A stretch of DNA of 64,000 nucleotides from CAVSXS01 sp963767715 (GTDB taxonomy: Bacteria > Chloroflexota > Ktedonobacteria > Ktedonobacterales > Ktedonobacteraceae): the NCBI GenBank assembly GCA_963767715.1, contig CAVYFA010000008.1, positions 1 through 64,000 of the forward strand, in the 5' to 3' direction. Below the pieces are notes generated by a model. It did not search any database and was not told the DNA's origin. It was given only the letters and a program-made list of their open reading frames with translations. A program made the translations under genes and the position numbers. Positions within the stretch are counted from its first letter, which is position 1. The number at the start of each line of letters is the position of its first letter. Of the stretch, positions 19,360 through 28,515 are shown piece after piece.

Positions 19360-21130
19360 ATGACTTACTGTTGTGTTGGACGACACGAGAATAAACCGGG
19401 CGCACTCTGGTGCCGTGAATGCGGCAGCCTGGTGGAGGGCGCCATGGTCGGTGACTACCGCGTGCTCTCCTTCGTGGGCAAGGGCAGCACGGCCGAGGTC
19501 TACCTGGCGGAACAGCCTGCGCTCATGAAGCGCAAGGTTGTCATCAAGATTTCTGCCGAACTCCTTGAGTGTCTCGCGCGTGGAGACGTTTCGGAGCGAG
19601 GCCGCCGTGCTCGCCTCCCTGTCGCATCCATACATCCTGCCGATTTTCTCTTTTGGCCTGCTCTATCGCGAGGTGAAGCCTCGTGTGGCCGCCCCGTCTC
19701 GCGTCCCGGCCGGCGATGCCGGGCAGGAGCAGGAGGGAGAGGCATCCGAACAGGTGCGCTGCTACCCGTATCTCGTACTGTCGTATGCTGAGCGCGGCTC
19801 GCTGGCGGATATGTTCGTGCGCGAGGGCAGGCGTCCCTGGTCGGTGAACCGCGTTGTAACGATCGCGCGCGAGATCGCGGACGCCCTGGACTACGCGCAC
19901 AGCCGCGGCGTGTTGCACCGCGATGTCAAGCCGGCTAACATTCTCTATATGGGGACGCACGCGCTGCTTTCCGATTTCAGCGTCGCCACCTTGATCGAGG
20001 CCGATGTCTCACACCTCGACGCGCCCTGGGCCGGTTCGCCCGCCTACATGGCTCCTGAGGTCTGGCAACTGCGCCCCGGGCGATATTCCGACCAGTACGC
20101 GCTGGCCGTCACCTGTTTCTACCTGCTGAGCAACGATCTGCCCTTGCGTAGAAAGGAAGGGATGCAGCCACGCAGTTGGGCCCACCTGCATTCGTTCGTG
20201 CCGCCGCGCTCCATCCTGGGACTGCGCCCGGAGCTGCCTATCGCCATCGACCTCGTCCTGCAGCGTGCCATGGCCAAAAACCCGCACGACCGCTACGCGA
20301 CCGTCACAGCATTTGCCGCCGACCTGGCCACCGCCGCTCAAGATAACACCCAGAACCTGGCCGCCCTGATCGACACCCACGAAATACAAAAGGAAGTAGG
20401 GCCCGATTTATCGCGCCCCCAACGAGAAGTAGGGGCCGATTTATCGCGCCCATCGCCGATTTATCGGCCAGCGACCTCGCCCGATCGCCCATCGCCGATT
20501 TATCGGCCAGCCATACCCCACGTACCTGCCGCGCTGCCCGTCGAACTCGCTGCCAAGGCGCTACAGGCGCCGGATACCGCGCCGGTTGACCCATCGCGAG
20601 TAACCAGGCTTCATGCGAAGGTTCCCAGAGATATCGCCACCGAAGATCTCCAGCCAACCTCGAAGAATAGCCGCTGGATATTGCACGCCATCGTGCTCAA
20701 CCTCATCATCTGCCTCGCCCTGGCAGGTGAGACCTGGTTGCAGTATGCTTTACCATCTGCCGCCACCTTCCTGCTGGCGGTATGGCCTGCCATTCTCATC
20801 GCCCCCTTGCTGGCGACCATCTTTCGGCGCGTCCGCTTCGCATCGCTGTCCTGGGGCCTCTTCTGGGGAGCGTTCTTTGGTCTGACGAATGGGCTGCTCT
20901 CCGCGCTGGTCTGCATGGTCTGGGTGGTGCTGGTGCAACTGGTGGCGGACTTTAGATGCCCACCCTGGTGCGGTTCAGGTGGCGGCCTCACGGTTGCTTT
21001 GAACGAATTGACGCGCATTGCTCCCTACGCCCTCGTGCCCTTCGTTGCCGGCCTATGGGTGTCGGTAATCGGCGGCGCCTTGATCGGCATTCTCAACCTA
21101 CCTCCTTACAGCTTGCCTGAGCGAAGCTAG
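19360..21130 (+). pseudogene. Membrane Ser/Thr protein kinase with zinc-ribbon N-terminus, frameshifted
   Basis: Starts MTYCCVGRHENK (ATG 19360; 19345 also possible) with a Cys-rich ribbon CC...CREC, then a Hanks-type kinase: GKGSTAEVYLAEQ and VVIKI for ATP binding, HRDVKPANILY catalytic loop, DFSVATL in place of DFG, and APEVWQL. A one-base shift near 19575 breaks the frame between VVIKISAELLE and RVETFRSEAAVLASLSHPYI. The second frame then runs open to 21130. The juxtamembrane linker (residues ~290-330) holds translated repeat sequence. About four to five hydrophobic helices close the protein, starting ILHAIVLNLIICLALAGETW. Kinases of this layout sense signals at the membrane; the input is unknown. 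Confidence 0.85.
20396..20512 (+). repeat. Three tandem dispersed-repeat units inside the kinase coding sequence
   Basis: Units GTAGGGCCCGATTTATCGCG (20398), GTAGGGGCCGATTTATCGCG (20430) and two CATCGCCGATTTATCGGCCA boxes (20450 and 20489) lie in frame and are translated as VGPDLSRP, VGADLSRP and two SPIYRPA boxes. The same unit is intergenic at 30861, 36601 and 40150. It is therefore a mobile palindromic repeat that has entered a tolerant linker. Confidence 0.8.
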
Positions 21131-21204
21131 GACGCAGTCCGTTGGCAAGCTGGTTTTCAAGGCACCAACTTATGAGGATGCGCCCATCACCTGACAGGCC
21201 ATCT

Positions 21205-22482
21205 TCACGAGCGCAGCCGCAGCGCCAGCAAGCCGCCGACCAGCATGGCGACAAAGCAGAAACCGACCGACCAGAGCGGACCGGCGTTATTCAGCAGGAA
21301 GCCGAAAAGCCAGCCGCAGCATACCGTGCTGATGCCGCTCACGAAAAGCAGGATACCTGCTACAGCGCCGGGCGACCGCCCGGCTCGTTCGCTGCCTATC
21401 GACAGGCAAGTTGCGAAGATGGGCGAGAGCCCTATGCCGGTCAGCGCGATAGCCAGCGTCGCCAGCGCGGCATTGGGGCTGAGCGCCATGCCAACCAGCC
21501 CAACGAGCGTCACGATTACCCCCATCATCACCATACGCCACGCTCCCACCCGCAGGATCAACACACTCGCTCCCAGGCGACTGCTGGCCGACAACAACCA
21601 GGTGATACTGCTCAAAGCAGCCGCTATGGCCGGTGTCTGCCCATAGGCTACGTGCAGGTAGGCGGGAGTCCAGGCGCGTGTGCTCGAACTGATGCCGGAC
21701 GTCAGTATCATCACCGCGATGACCGGGGCGAGAATGGCCAGCAGCGGCCGCGATGACGCCGGACGCTCTATCTTGCCTTCGGAGGGGTCTCCTGTGTGAT
21801 CCTCCGCAGCCGCCAGAGGCTTCTCCACCGGCAAGAGATACCTGCGCGGTATGCCGGCAAGCGAGAACATCGCGCCGAGAATGAAGCAGATCGTAAAGAG
21901 GAAGCACGGGCGCGGATCGTTGTGAAAGAGCGTGAGCAGGGCGGCGTCGACCAGCGCAACGCACACGCCGCCCAGTGGATAGAGCAGGTTGAACAGGTTG
22001 AGCGCTGCCCCCCGCTTTCCAGCGTAGATGGCGCTAATCATGCCGTTCGTCGCCGCGTCGATCACGCCGCCGCCCGTCCCGGCCAATCCTGCCACGATCA
22101 GCAGGGCCGTCACCGTGATGCTGTGGGATACAGGTCCCGCATTCACGGCGCTGATGCCCGCCACAATCAACAGCATCCCGCACAGGATGATGAGCGCCGC
22201 CGCCAGAAGCACGCGCCTCGGTCCGTAGCGATCCAGCATCGCGCCGCCGATCAGCGCCCCTGGCAGGTAGCCGGTAGACCAGATCACGTAAAACAGCCCG
22301 GCGACAGAGAGTGGCACCTGTAGAACATTGGAGAGCGGAGCCAGGTTTGGTCCCCAAGCGCTATCGCTGAAAACGAAGATCCAGAACACCAGGCAGCCCA
22401 TCAGCGTCAGTCGGAAAAGCAGCCTGGGCTCTAAAGACAACCGTCGTGGCTGTCGTGTAGTGGATTCTGGGGAGAGCGTCAT
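21205..22482 (-). CDS. MFS transporter
   Basis: A 425-residue major-facilitator protein with twelve predicted helices. The loop 2-3 motif is recognisable as GALIGGAMLDRYGPRRVLLA, close to the family consensus G-x3-D-R-x-G-R-R. Helices include LTLMGCLVFWIFVFS, VTALLIVAGLAGTGGGVIDA and FVAMLVGGLLALRL. A central cytoplasmic loop (EKPLAAAEDHTGDPSEGKIE) separates the halves. The layout with GTGGGVIDAATNGMIS resembles FucP/YfkF-like sugar or drug carriers. The substrate cannot be deduced. The gene is free-standing, with the kinase downstream and the P450 remnant upstream. Confidence 0.85.
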   Translation of the reverse strand: MTLSPESTTRQPRRLSLEPRLLFRLTLMGCLVFWIFVFSDSAWGPNLAPLSNVLQVPLSVAGLFYVIWSTGYLPGALIGGAMLDRYGPRRVLLAAALIILCGMLLIVAGISAVNAGPVSHSITVTALLIVAGLAGTGGGVIDAATNGMISAIYAGKRGAALNLFNLLYPLGGVCVALVDAALLTLFHNDPRPCFLFTICFILGAMFSLAGIPRRYLLPVEKPLAAAEDHTGDPSEGKIERPASSRPLLAILAPVIAVMILTSGISSSTRAWTPAYLHVAYGQTPAIAAALSSITWLLSASSRLGASVLILRVGAWRMVMMGVIVTLVGLVGMALSPNAALATLAIALTGIGLSPIFATCLSIGSERAGRSPGAVAGILLFVSGISTVCCGWLFGFLLNNAGPLWSVGFCFVAMLVGGLLALRLRS

Positions 22483-22544
22483 ATGTCATCATGGTAGCAT
22501 GAAGACCAATGGTTTGCAATGCGGCGATGATTAGAATCACTTCC

Positions 22545-22916
22545 TTACTCCCCCGATTCCTGTGACCTCAGCTCTCTCCGCTTCACGATCACCGGTAACC
22601 CACCCCTCGGTCGAATGGTCAGGGTGTGATAGGGATCAGGCTCCACGCTCCCTGGCGATGCCAGCTCGAAGGACACGCGCTGCGCGAGTGTTGCCAGCAG
22701 CAGGTGGCCCTCCATCATGGAAAAGTAATTGCCGATACAGATGCGCGGACCGGCGCCGAAGTGCATGCCACCTACATCGCCGCATTCCTGTGTGATGCGC
22801 AGGAGGAAATCAAGCCGCTCACTGTTGTAGGCGGACAGGTCCCCAAGCAGCGGTTTGCCCTGCACGAATGGGATAGGTTTGGTTGCTTGTGGCGGCGTCT
22901 GTGTCTGCGTTGCCAT
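22545..22916 (-). pseudogene. Cytochrome P450 with about three quarters deleted in frame
   Basis: Residues 1-48 are a P450 N-terminus (KPIPFVQGKPLLGDLSAYNS, LDFLLRITQECGDVG). They run straight into the heme-binding end HFGAGPRICIGNYFSMMEGH with the Cys ligand, followed by the normal C-terminal strands (YHTLTIRPRGGLPVIVKRR). The I helix, ExxR and substrate pocket are missing. Normal P450s are 400-460 residues and this frame encodes 123. The frame is preserved across the junction, so a small heme-motif protein could be made, but no monooxygenase. A good ribosome site (GGAGGAGAC) remains upstream. Confidence 0.9.
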
Positions 22917-23093
22917 GATGTCTCCTCCAGGATTGGCTAAGGGTCTTCTATCTCTATTGACGATCTAACATGAGGAAATTTGATCTGCCATGTCGTCTTT
23001 ATGCTCACCAGTCTAGCGCGTAATGGCTCAGAAAGCGTCGTCAAAACTGAGGAATTTTCACAAGGCATGCCGATCGTAATAGCACTTCGTATA

Positions 23094-23135
23094 GGGTAGG
23101 GGCAACCCTTGCGGTTGTCCTGGCTGGCTGACTTG
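23094..23135. repeat. Dispersed GTAGGGGC repeat, degenerate copy
   Basis: GGTAGGGGCAACCCTTGCGG followed by TTGTCCTGGCTGG matches the family consensus with changes. It lies in the 267-base gap between the P450 remnant and the phosphodiesterase; the rest of that gap shows nothing recognisable. Confidence 0.5.
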
Positions 23136-23183
23136 CGTACTTGTGGCAATCAGTGAACGGAGCGGGATGGCCGCTCAGCCCCG

Positions 23184-24485
23184 TTAACATGGCAGCACGC
23201 ACAACGGGATCTCCATCTCTTCGGGCGTCAACCCGCCGTGATGCCCCCGGAAGTGCATATCAAATCGCCCCTGCTCGTACCACCACACCGTCTCGTGCTG
23301 ATAAGGCAAAATCACGAGGTTGCCGATGCGCGCTGTAAATTCGGCTGAGAGCGGACCCGCCCCAAAAAAGCCTTGCGCAATCAAGTCCTGGGTACGGTAT
23401 ACCTCTGCCCTTCCTTTTAAGAAGCGCTGGAGCAGTGTAAGCGCCTCGTCCAGGCGTTCGTCCTTGACATACAGGAACATATCGCGTGCCGAGCCCGCCG
23501 GCACAAGCAGTTTTCCCTGCCGGTTCGTGCGCAGCAAGGATGTGACGCCCGGAAGCTGCTGGTTCAGGTAAATCGTCGTGCGAGGGTCAACCTCGATTTG
23601 TCCGTGGTCTGCCGTCATCAACAGCAGCGTGTTCCCGCTTCTCCTTGTCAACAATTCTGCCAGGCAGCGATCGGCTGATTTGAAAAAGGCGTCAACCGCC
23701 TGTTCAAATTCCCTGGAATCCGGCCCATACTGGTGGCCAACGGCATCGATGCCGGCCATATAAAGGAAGTAGTAGGTCGGGTTCGACCTCTTTGACAGCG
23801 CCATCTGCCTAATCAGTTGCAGGGCATCCTCCGCCTGCTTGAAAGGCACCACTGTTGCCCCGCGGAACAGGATGTTTGATGGCGTCGATGGCGTGAAGGC
23901 CGCGTTTTGAAAGACGTACGAAGTCACCCCGCGCGAGTTCAGCGCCTGGTAGAACGTCTGCCGGGGAAAGAACGCCTCAGCCGGGATATTAGCCCGCTTC
24001 AACGTGTCACGTGTACTGTCTCCGGCATAGGAAAACATGAGCGGGGTAATCATATCATCCACCAGCGCCTCATAATAAATCCATTCATAGATGCCGCTCT
24101 GCCCCACGCTCAGGCCCGTATGAATGCACGTCACATGCGCCGCGGTCGTCGAGGGAAACTGCGAAGTCATCTTGGACACGATGCCATCCTGCGAGAATGC
24201 CCTCAGCAGCGCGTACTTCTCAGCGTATCGCTCGAAAAAGCGCCAGCCGAAGCCATCCACAAAAAACAGAATCACCGTGTCATATCCCGTACGCCCCCCA
24301 TCTATCGCCTGCGTAGGGACGCGATAAATCGCGTCCTCTGGCAGCGCGCACATCCCCTCGCCGGTAAGCAGAAACAAAATCGTAGCAGGCAGGTTAGCAA
24401 AGCAGTATGAATCATACAACGGCTTGACAAAGCGTTGCGAAAACTTCGCGCCGTTGACTGCCCGTACTGAAGCTGCATTTAGCAT
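23184..24485 (-). CDS. Alkaline-phosphatase-superfamily phosphodiesterase/nucleotide pyrophosphatase
   Basis: Start ATG 24485 (MLNAASVRAVNGAKFSQRFV) follows GGGGAGG; the longer frame is not used. The 433-residue protein has the type I phosphodiesterase/NPP fold. FFVDGFGW gives the first metal Asp, SQFPSTTAAHVTCIHTGLSV the nucleophile Thr region, MAGIDAVGHQYGPDSREF the second metal site with D and H, and LLLMTADHGQIEVD the third with DH. HFRGHHGGLTPEEMEIPL supplies the last histidine. It lacks a clear signal peptide. The substrate is a phosphodiester or phosphonate, not further resolvable. Residues PEDAIYRVPTQA come from a repeat element inserted in frame. Confidence 0.85.
   Translation of the reverse strand: MLNAASVRAVNGAKFSQRFVKPLYDSYCFANLPATILFLLTGEGMCALPEDAIYRVPTQAIDGGRTGYDTVILFFVDGFGWRFFERYAEKYALLRAFSQDGIVSKMTSQFPSTTAAHVTCIHTGLSVGQSGIYEWIYYEALVDDMITPLMFSYAGDSTRDTLKRANIPAEAFFPRQTFYQALNSRGVTSYVFQNAAFTPSTPSNILFRGATVVPFKQAEDALQLIRQMALSKRSNPTYYFLYMAGIDAVGHQYGPDSREFEQAVDAFFKSADRCLAELLTRRSGNTLLLMTADHGQIEVDPRTTIYLNQQLPGVTSLLRTNRQGKLLVPAGSARDMFLYVKDERLDEALTLLQRFLKGRAEVYRTQDLIAQGFFGAGPLSAEFTARIGNLVILPYQHETVWWYEQGRFDMHFRGHHGGLTPEEMEIPLCVLPC
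24309..24342. repeat. Palindromic repeat inside the phosphodiesterase gene
   Basis: GTAGGGACGCGATAAATCGC followed by GTCC contains the palindrome GGACGCGAT-AA-ATCGCGTCC (9-base arms). It reads in frame on the minus strand as EDAIYRVPTQ. The sequence is of the same family as the intergenic CGATTTATCG repeats. Confidence 0.7.
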
Positions 24486-24550
24486 AGCCTCCCCGCTTTC
24501 TGAGAGGTCCGGCCAAAGACACAATATGCAGTTCAGTATATCACTTGAAA

Positions 24551-24580
24551 TGTAGGGGCGTCCCTCGCGGGCGCCCTGGA
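24551..24580. repeat. Dispersed GTAGGGGCGTCC repeat
   Basis: GTAGGGGCGTCCCTCGCGGG followed by CGCCCTGG sits between the phosphodiesterase start and the DoxX-Rieske stop. It is of the same class as 9598 and 33690. Confidence 0.6.
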
Positions 24581-24596
24581 AACCCGGAGACCCCCA

Positions 24597-26000
24597 TCAC
24601 TGCAACGTAATCGCCCCGGTCGCGTTATCAACCTTGATCGGCACGCTGGTCAGCGGCGTTGGGGCTGGCCCCTGCACAACGTTGGCATTGTTGGCGGGGT
24701 CAAATTCCGCCCCGTGGCATGGGCAGACCAGCAGCGAACTACCGGAGTCGAACTGCACCGGGCAGCCCGCGTGCGTGCAGGTAGCGTCGAAACACACGAA
24801 TTTGCCGTTGTTGAGGTGAACCAGCACGCCGGGATCGCCGTTCGATGGAATGGTGAAGTTAACGGCGCTGTTCGTGGGGACCGCGCTCACCTGCGCAATC
24901 GTATTGGAGGAGCCGGAAGAGCCCGGCGTCGTACCCGTCCCCGGGCTGGTTGTCGTGCCACCGCCCGTTGTATTTCCGCCCGTCTGCGTGCCGGCGCCGG
25001 AATCATCGCCGAGATGGATAACCCTGCTGCCTACCAGCGTGATACCGAGCATTCCCAGGCCGCCCGCCAGCATGCCCAGCAGGAAGTTGCGCCGGTTATC
25101 CATCGAGCGCCGTTGAGCGGCAATGCGCGCTTTGTAGCTCATCTGCTGCGCATTCCGCTGCTGGTATGTCGTGCCGCGACTGTTGGCGTTCATCAACTGC
25201 TGCGGCACCTGCTGCGGATATCTCTGTACAGAACTGCTGTACATCCCTGACTGCTGGTAGTTCTCTGCCGGCCGGCCCATATCAGGCGCGGCTTGTAGCA
25301 GCTCTTGTGGTTCCTTATGGCCCACCCCCAGGAAAAAGCCGGCCAGGCGCCCGGCCCAGGGCTGTGTCTCCGCTGAGAGACTGTCTAGCAGGCGCGGGAC
25401 GAGCAGGCCGTCGAGCGCCGGCAGACCGCTGCGCAGGGGGCCTGCCAGAATGAGTGTGATCCAGGCGAAGACGAACACGATATCGGCCCCGTAAAAGTAA
25501 GGGTAGACGTGAAAGCTTGCCGAGAGAAAGAACATCAGGCTGAGCAAGAAGCCGAAGAAGGCCGCGGGCCGCAGCAGGAAACCGAACAGCGTTCCCAGGC
25601 CAATCGCGATCTCGCCCAACGCTATCATCAGGCCGAAGAATTTCGCGTGCGGCAGCGCTACGTGCAGGAGCAAACCCTGGATGGGAGATCCGTGAGAGAA
25701 GGCGATGATCTGTTTGCCGATATAGCCGGCTGCCGTTGGATTGAAAAATTGCGGGTCCCCAAATTTCTGAAGGCCGGCGTAGACAAAGGTCACGCCAAGA
25801 AAGAGCCGCAGAGGCGCGAGAATCCAATAGGCCGACCGGAACCAGCCCAGGCCGGCCGGTTCTGTAGCAGCCTCATTGGCAGTCAGCGGGCCGGTTGGGC
25901 CATTTGCATCCGGCTGCCCCGCTCTTGCGGCCGGCGTCCCGGGTGCAACCGCTTGAGGCCGTTTTTTTGCGTCAGGTTGCTTATTACCCGATTGCTGCAT
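24597..26000 (-). CDS. DoxX-like membrane domain fused to a Rieske [2Fe-2S] domain
   Basis: ATG 26000 (MQQSGNKQPDAKKRPQ) after GGGGATAG. Domains: disordered N-terminus to ~50; four-helix DoxX/DoxD-like part (RLFLGVTFVYAGLQKFGDPQ, GLMIALGEIAIGLGTLFGFL) to ~190; a Gln/Tyr-rich cytoplasmic linker; a single helix after basic residues (DNRRNFLLGMLAGGLGMLGI); a Gly/Thr-rich spacer; a Rieske domain with CTHAGCP and CPCHG providing two Cys and two His ligands. DoxX proteins are linked to quinone-coupled oxidation (thiosulphate:quinone oxidoreductase small subunit). The fusion suggests quinone-dependent electron transfer on the outer face. The redox partner is unknown. Both domains are complete. Confidence 0.9.
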   Translation of the reverse strand: MQQSGNKQPDAKKRPQAVAPGTPAARAGQPDANGPTGPLTANEAATEPAGLGWFRSAYWILAPLRLFLGVTFVYAGLQKFGDPQFFNPTAAGYIGKQIIAFSHGSPIQGLLLHVALPHAKFFGLMIALGEIAIGLGTLFGFLLRPAAFFGFLLSLMFFLSASFHVYPYFYGADIVFVFAWITLILAGPLRSGLPALDGLLVPRLLDSLSAETQPWAGRLAGFFLGVGHKEPQELLQAAPDMGRPAENYQQSGMYSSSVQRYPQQVPQQLMNANSRGTTYQQRNAQQMSYKARIAAQRRSMDNRRNFLLGMLAGGLGMLGITLVGSRVIHLGDDSGAGTQTGGNTTGGGTTTSPGTGTTPGSSGSSNTIAQVSAVPTNSAVNFTIPSNGDPGVLVHLNNGKFVCFDATCTHAGCPVQFDSGSSLLVCPCHGAEFDPANNANVVQGPAPTPLTSVPIKVDNATGAITLQ

Positions 26001-26039
26001 AAAATCTATCCCCAATTATTGTCTATTACTTCATCATAT

Positions 26040-27719
26040 TCAATCCTGATAAGCCGTTCGCCAACGAGTATACAAGGGCAGTATGAAGAATTCATGAAGA
26101 TCAGTCACGATTTGTAAGAATTTTGTAAAGACCGTCTTACCCCGCCAAGCGGGCAACTGCACTGTGAAAGTCGCGCCTTTCCCGACCTCGCTCTCGACAG
26201 AAATGACGCCATCATGCGCGCGCACAATCCACTCCACGATGGCCAGTCCCAGGCCGCTGCCGCCTGCCGCGCGCGAACGAGCGGCATCCACGCGATAGAA
26301 CCGCTCAAAGATGTGCTCGAGATGTTCCTGGGCGATGCCTATTCCGCTATCACGTACAATAAGATATACGCTTCCCTCGCACACTTCGACGCTGAGCAGC
26401 ACCTTCCCACCCTTATTCGTATAGGCGATGGCATTATCGATCAGGTTCATCATCACCTGGATCAGCCGCACTTCGTCGCCGTCCACCGTTGCCGGTTGGT
26501 CGGCCTTCACCTCCAGTGTAATGCCCTTCTCGCTTGCCAGCGCCTCGGTAGTGGCCGCCACATCCACCGCCAGCAGATCCAGCCGTACCGCCTCGCGTTC
26601 AAGCAAGAGCTGATTTTCATCCGTCCGTGCCAGTGTCAGCAGGTCATTAATCAAGAGCCCCAGCCTCTCGGCCTCCGCGTTCACATCGCGCAGTGTAGCG
26701 AGGTATTCGCCGGATGAGGCGCCTATCCCTCCAGCCTCTCCTGCTTTTCCATCTTCTTGCGCCTCACCTGCCCCGTTCTCCTGGCTCAGTGCGACATCCG
26801 TCATGCTGCGGATGGCTGCAACAGGCGTGCGTAGTTCGTGCGAAGCATTCGAAACGAAGCGGCGCTGGCGGATAAAGTCTTTTTCCAGCCGCTCAATCAT
26901 TTCATTGAAGGTCAGGGCCAGCGTGTGCAATTCATCGTTGCCCGGCGGCACCGGCACACGCTCTTGGAGATCGCCCGCTTCGATGCGCCGGGCGATGCTG
27001 GTCATTTTCTTGACGGGCGCGAAGGCCCGCACGGCCAGCCAGTAGCTTACTCCCACAGCTAGCAGCAGCACACCCAGTCCGATCACAATCAGTTCAAAGA
27101 GGGCGGTACGCAGGGTATTGCCGAGCGACGCCAGCGATTCCCCAACCTGCACGATCCCGTAGACTGAGCCGTCGCTTACCAGCGGGAAACTAAAGAGGCG
27201 CACCTGCTGTTGCCCATCGACTGTCGTAACCGTTCCCATCCAGGGACGATCCTGGAGCGCTGCCGTGACGCTTGTTGAGGGTGCCGTCAGCTTTTGAAAT
27301 GCCGGTGAAGTATAGACCAATGTTCCTTTATTGTCCAGAATGCGCACCACGGGACCGATATCTATGTTGGCCGACAATACTGGAATCTTGCTTGTGCCCG
27401 TCGATGCCTGGGATGGCGATGTGTTGCCTGGTGAGTCATCATCGCCGGCAGCCGCAATCAATCCTGACCAGCCACTGCTTGCATCTCGCATGGATACGAT
27501 ACCAGCTTTGTCCTGAATGCCATTGGCAATATCCTGTGCTTGTTCTTGCAGCTCCGCATCGACGTTGCCATCCAGCGAACTTTGGAGATTGATGAAAAAG
27601 ACGACTCCAAACAGGCAGATCAAGATGGTGAAGATAAGCATATACAACAGCGTCATTTGCGTACGGATATGCATCGGACTGATCCTGATTGCCTGCCACC
27701 AACGCCTTTGCCTGGACAT
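26040..27719 (-). CDS. Two-component sensor histidine kinase
   Basis: Start ATG 27719, overlapping the regulator's stop codon (TAATG). Domains in order: TM1 (MTLLYMLIFTILICLFGVVF), an extracytoplasmic sensor domain of about 150 residues, TM2 (LIVIGLGVLLLAVGVSYWLA), HAMP (ARRIEAGDLQERVPVPPGND), a HisKA dimerisation domain with the phospho-acceptor His in FVSNASHELRTPVAAIRS, and the ATPase domain with N box MMNLIDNAIAYT, G1 DSGIGIAQEH, F box FERFYR and G2 GGSGLGLAIV. The start of the cytoplasmic kinase core contains an acidic Gly-rich insert (ENGAGEAQEDGKAGEAGGIG). It phosphorylates the response regulator encoded just before it. The signal is unknown. Confidence 0.93.
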   Translation of the reverse strand: MSRQRRWWQAIRISPMHIRTQMTLLYMLIFTILICLFGVVFFINLQSSLDGNVDAELQEQAQDIANGIQDKAGIVSMRDASSGWSGLIAAAGDDDSPGNTSPSQASTGTSKIPVLSANIDIGPVVRILDNKGTLVYTSPAFQKLTAPSTSVTAALQDRPWMGTVTTVDGQQQVRLFSFPLVSDGSVYGIVQVGESLASLGNTLRTALFELIVIGLGVLLLAVGVSYWLAVRAFAPVKKMTSIARRIEAGDLQERVPVPPGNDELHTLALTFNEMIERLEKDFIRQRRFVSNASHELRTPVAAIRSMTDVALSQENGAGEAQEDGKAGEAGGIGASSGEYLATLRDVNAEAERLGLLINDLLTLARTDENQLLLEREAVRLDLLAVDVAATTEALASEKGITLEVKADQPATVDGDEVRLIQVMMNLIDNAIAYTNKGGKVLLSVEVCEGSVYLIVRDSGIGIAQEHLEHIFERFYRVDAARSRAAGGSGLGLAIVEWIVRAHDGVISVESEVGKGATFTVQLPAWRGKTVFTKFLQIVTDLHEFFILPLYTRWRTAYQD

Positions 27720-28390
27720 TATACTTCCTTGAGTTGATAGCCAAATCCACGTATCGTGTGAATGATGTCCGGTTCTCCACCCTCGCACAGCTTGCGCCGC
27801 AGGTAGCGGATGTACACATCGATCACGTTGGAAAGATGATCAGCTTCGATATTCCACATATGCTCAGCTATCATTCCCCGGCTGAGTACCTGCCCGGGGT
27901 GGCGCAGAAGCAGCTCGAGTAGCGCATATTCTTTGCTCGTCAGTATGATCTCGCGCTCTCCCCTGCGTACTTCGTGCGTGCGCGTATTCATTGTAACATC
28001 TGTGAAGGAGAGCGTAGTACTCTTCGTTGGCCCTTCCCGGCGCAGTAGCGCGCGCACCCGCGCCTCCAGCTCACGGAACGCGAAAGGCTTCGTCAGGTAA
28101 TCGTCGCCACCGATATCCAATCCCGTTACTCGGTGATCCAGCCCACTCAAAGCTGATAAGAACAGAATGGGCATAGCGCGTTTCTGATCTCGCAGGCGCT
28201 TACACACCTCGAAGCCATCAACATGTGGCAGCAGGATGTCCAGGATCAATAGATCGTAAGGAACCGCCAGCCCTACCGACAGCGCCTCGTCGCCATTCGT
28301 CACCAGGTCTACGGCATAATGACTATCTTCCAGCCCCTTCTTTAAGGCTGACCCAAGGTGCGGATCGTCTTCAGCTATTAAAATACGCAT
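27719..28390 (-). CDS. OmpR/PhoB-family response regulator
   Basis: ATG 28390 (MRILIAEDDPHLGSALKKGL) after GGAGG; the frame also allows 28402. The receiver domain has the acidic pair ED, the phospho-acceptor Asp in LLILDILLPHVDGFE, the switch Ser in LFLSALSG and Lys in YLTKPFAF. The C-terminal winged helix contains EYALLELLLRHPGQVLSRGM and VIDVYIRYLRRKL with the wing TIRGFGYQL. It controls transcription when phosphorylated by the kinase downstream. The two genes form an operon divergent from plsY. Confidence 0.94.
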   Translation of the reverse strand: MRILIAEDDPHLGSALKKGLEDSHYAVDLVTNGDEALSVGLAVPYDLLILDILLPHVDGFEVCKRLRDQKRAMPILFLSALSGLDHRVTGLDIGGDDYLTKPFAFRELEARVRALLRREGPTKSTTLSFTDVTMNTRTHEVRRGEREIILTSKEYALLELLLRHPGQVLSRGMIAEHMWNIEADHLSNVIDVYIRYLRRKLCEGGEPDIIHTIRGFGYQLKEV

Positions 28391-28469
28391 AGTGTCCTCC
28401 ATACTCCTCTGTAAGCAATATCTACACTATACAGGCTAATTATGAGAGGATGATGAAATTTTCTCATGT

Positions 28470-28477
28470 GGTATACT
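28470..28477 (+). promoter_or_regulatory. Likely extended -10 promoter of the plsY-like gene
   Basis: TATACT at 28472-28477 preceded by TGG gives an extended -10 (TGGTATACT). It is 38 bases before the gene's start, and the ribosome site AAAGGAGG (28504-28511) follows. No clear -35 is seen. Confidence 0.45.
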
Positions 28478-28515
28478 CTTTTCGAAAACGATATACCTGA
28501 GCAAAGGAGGTCAGT

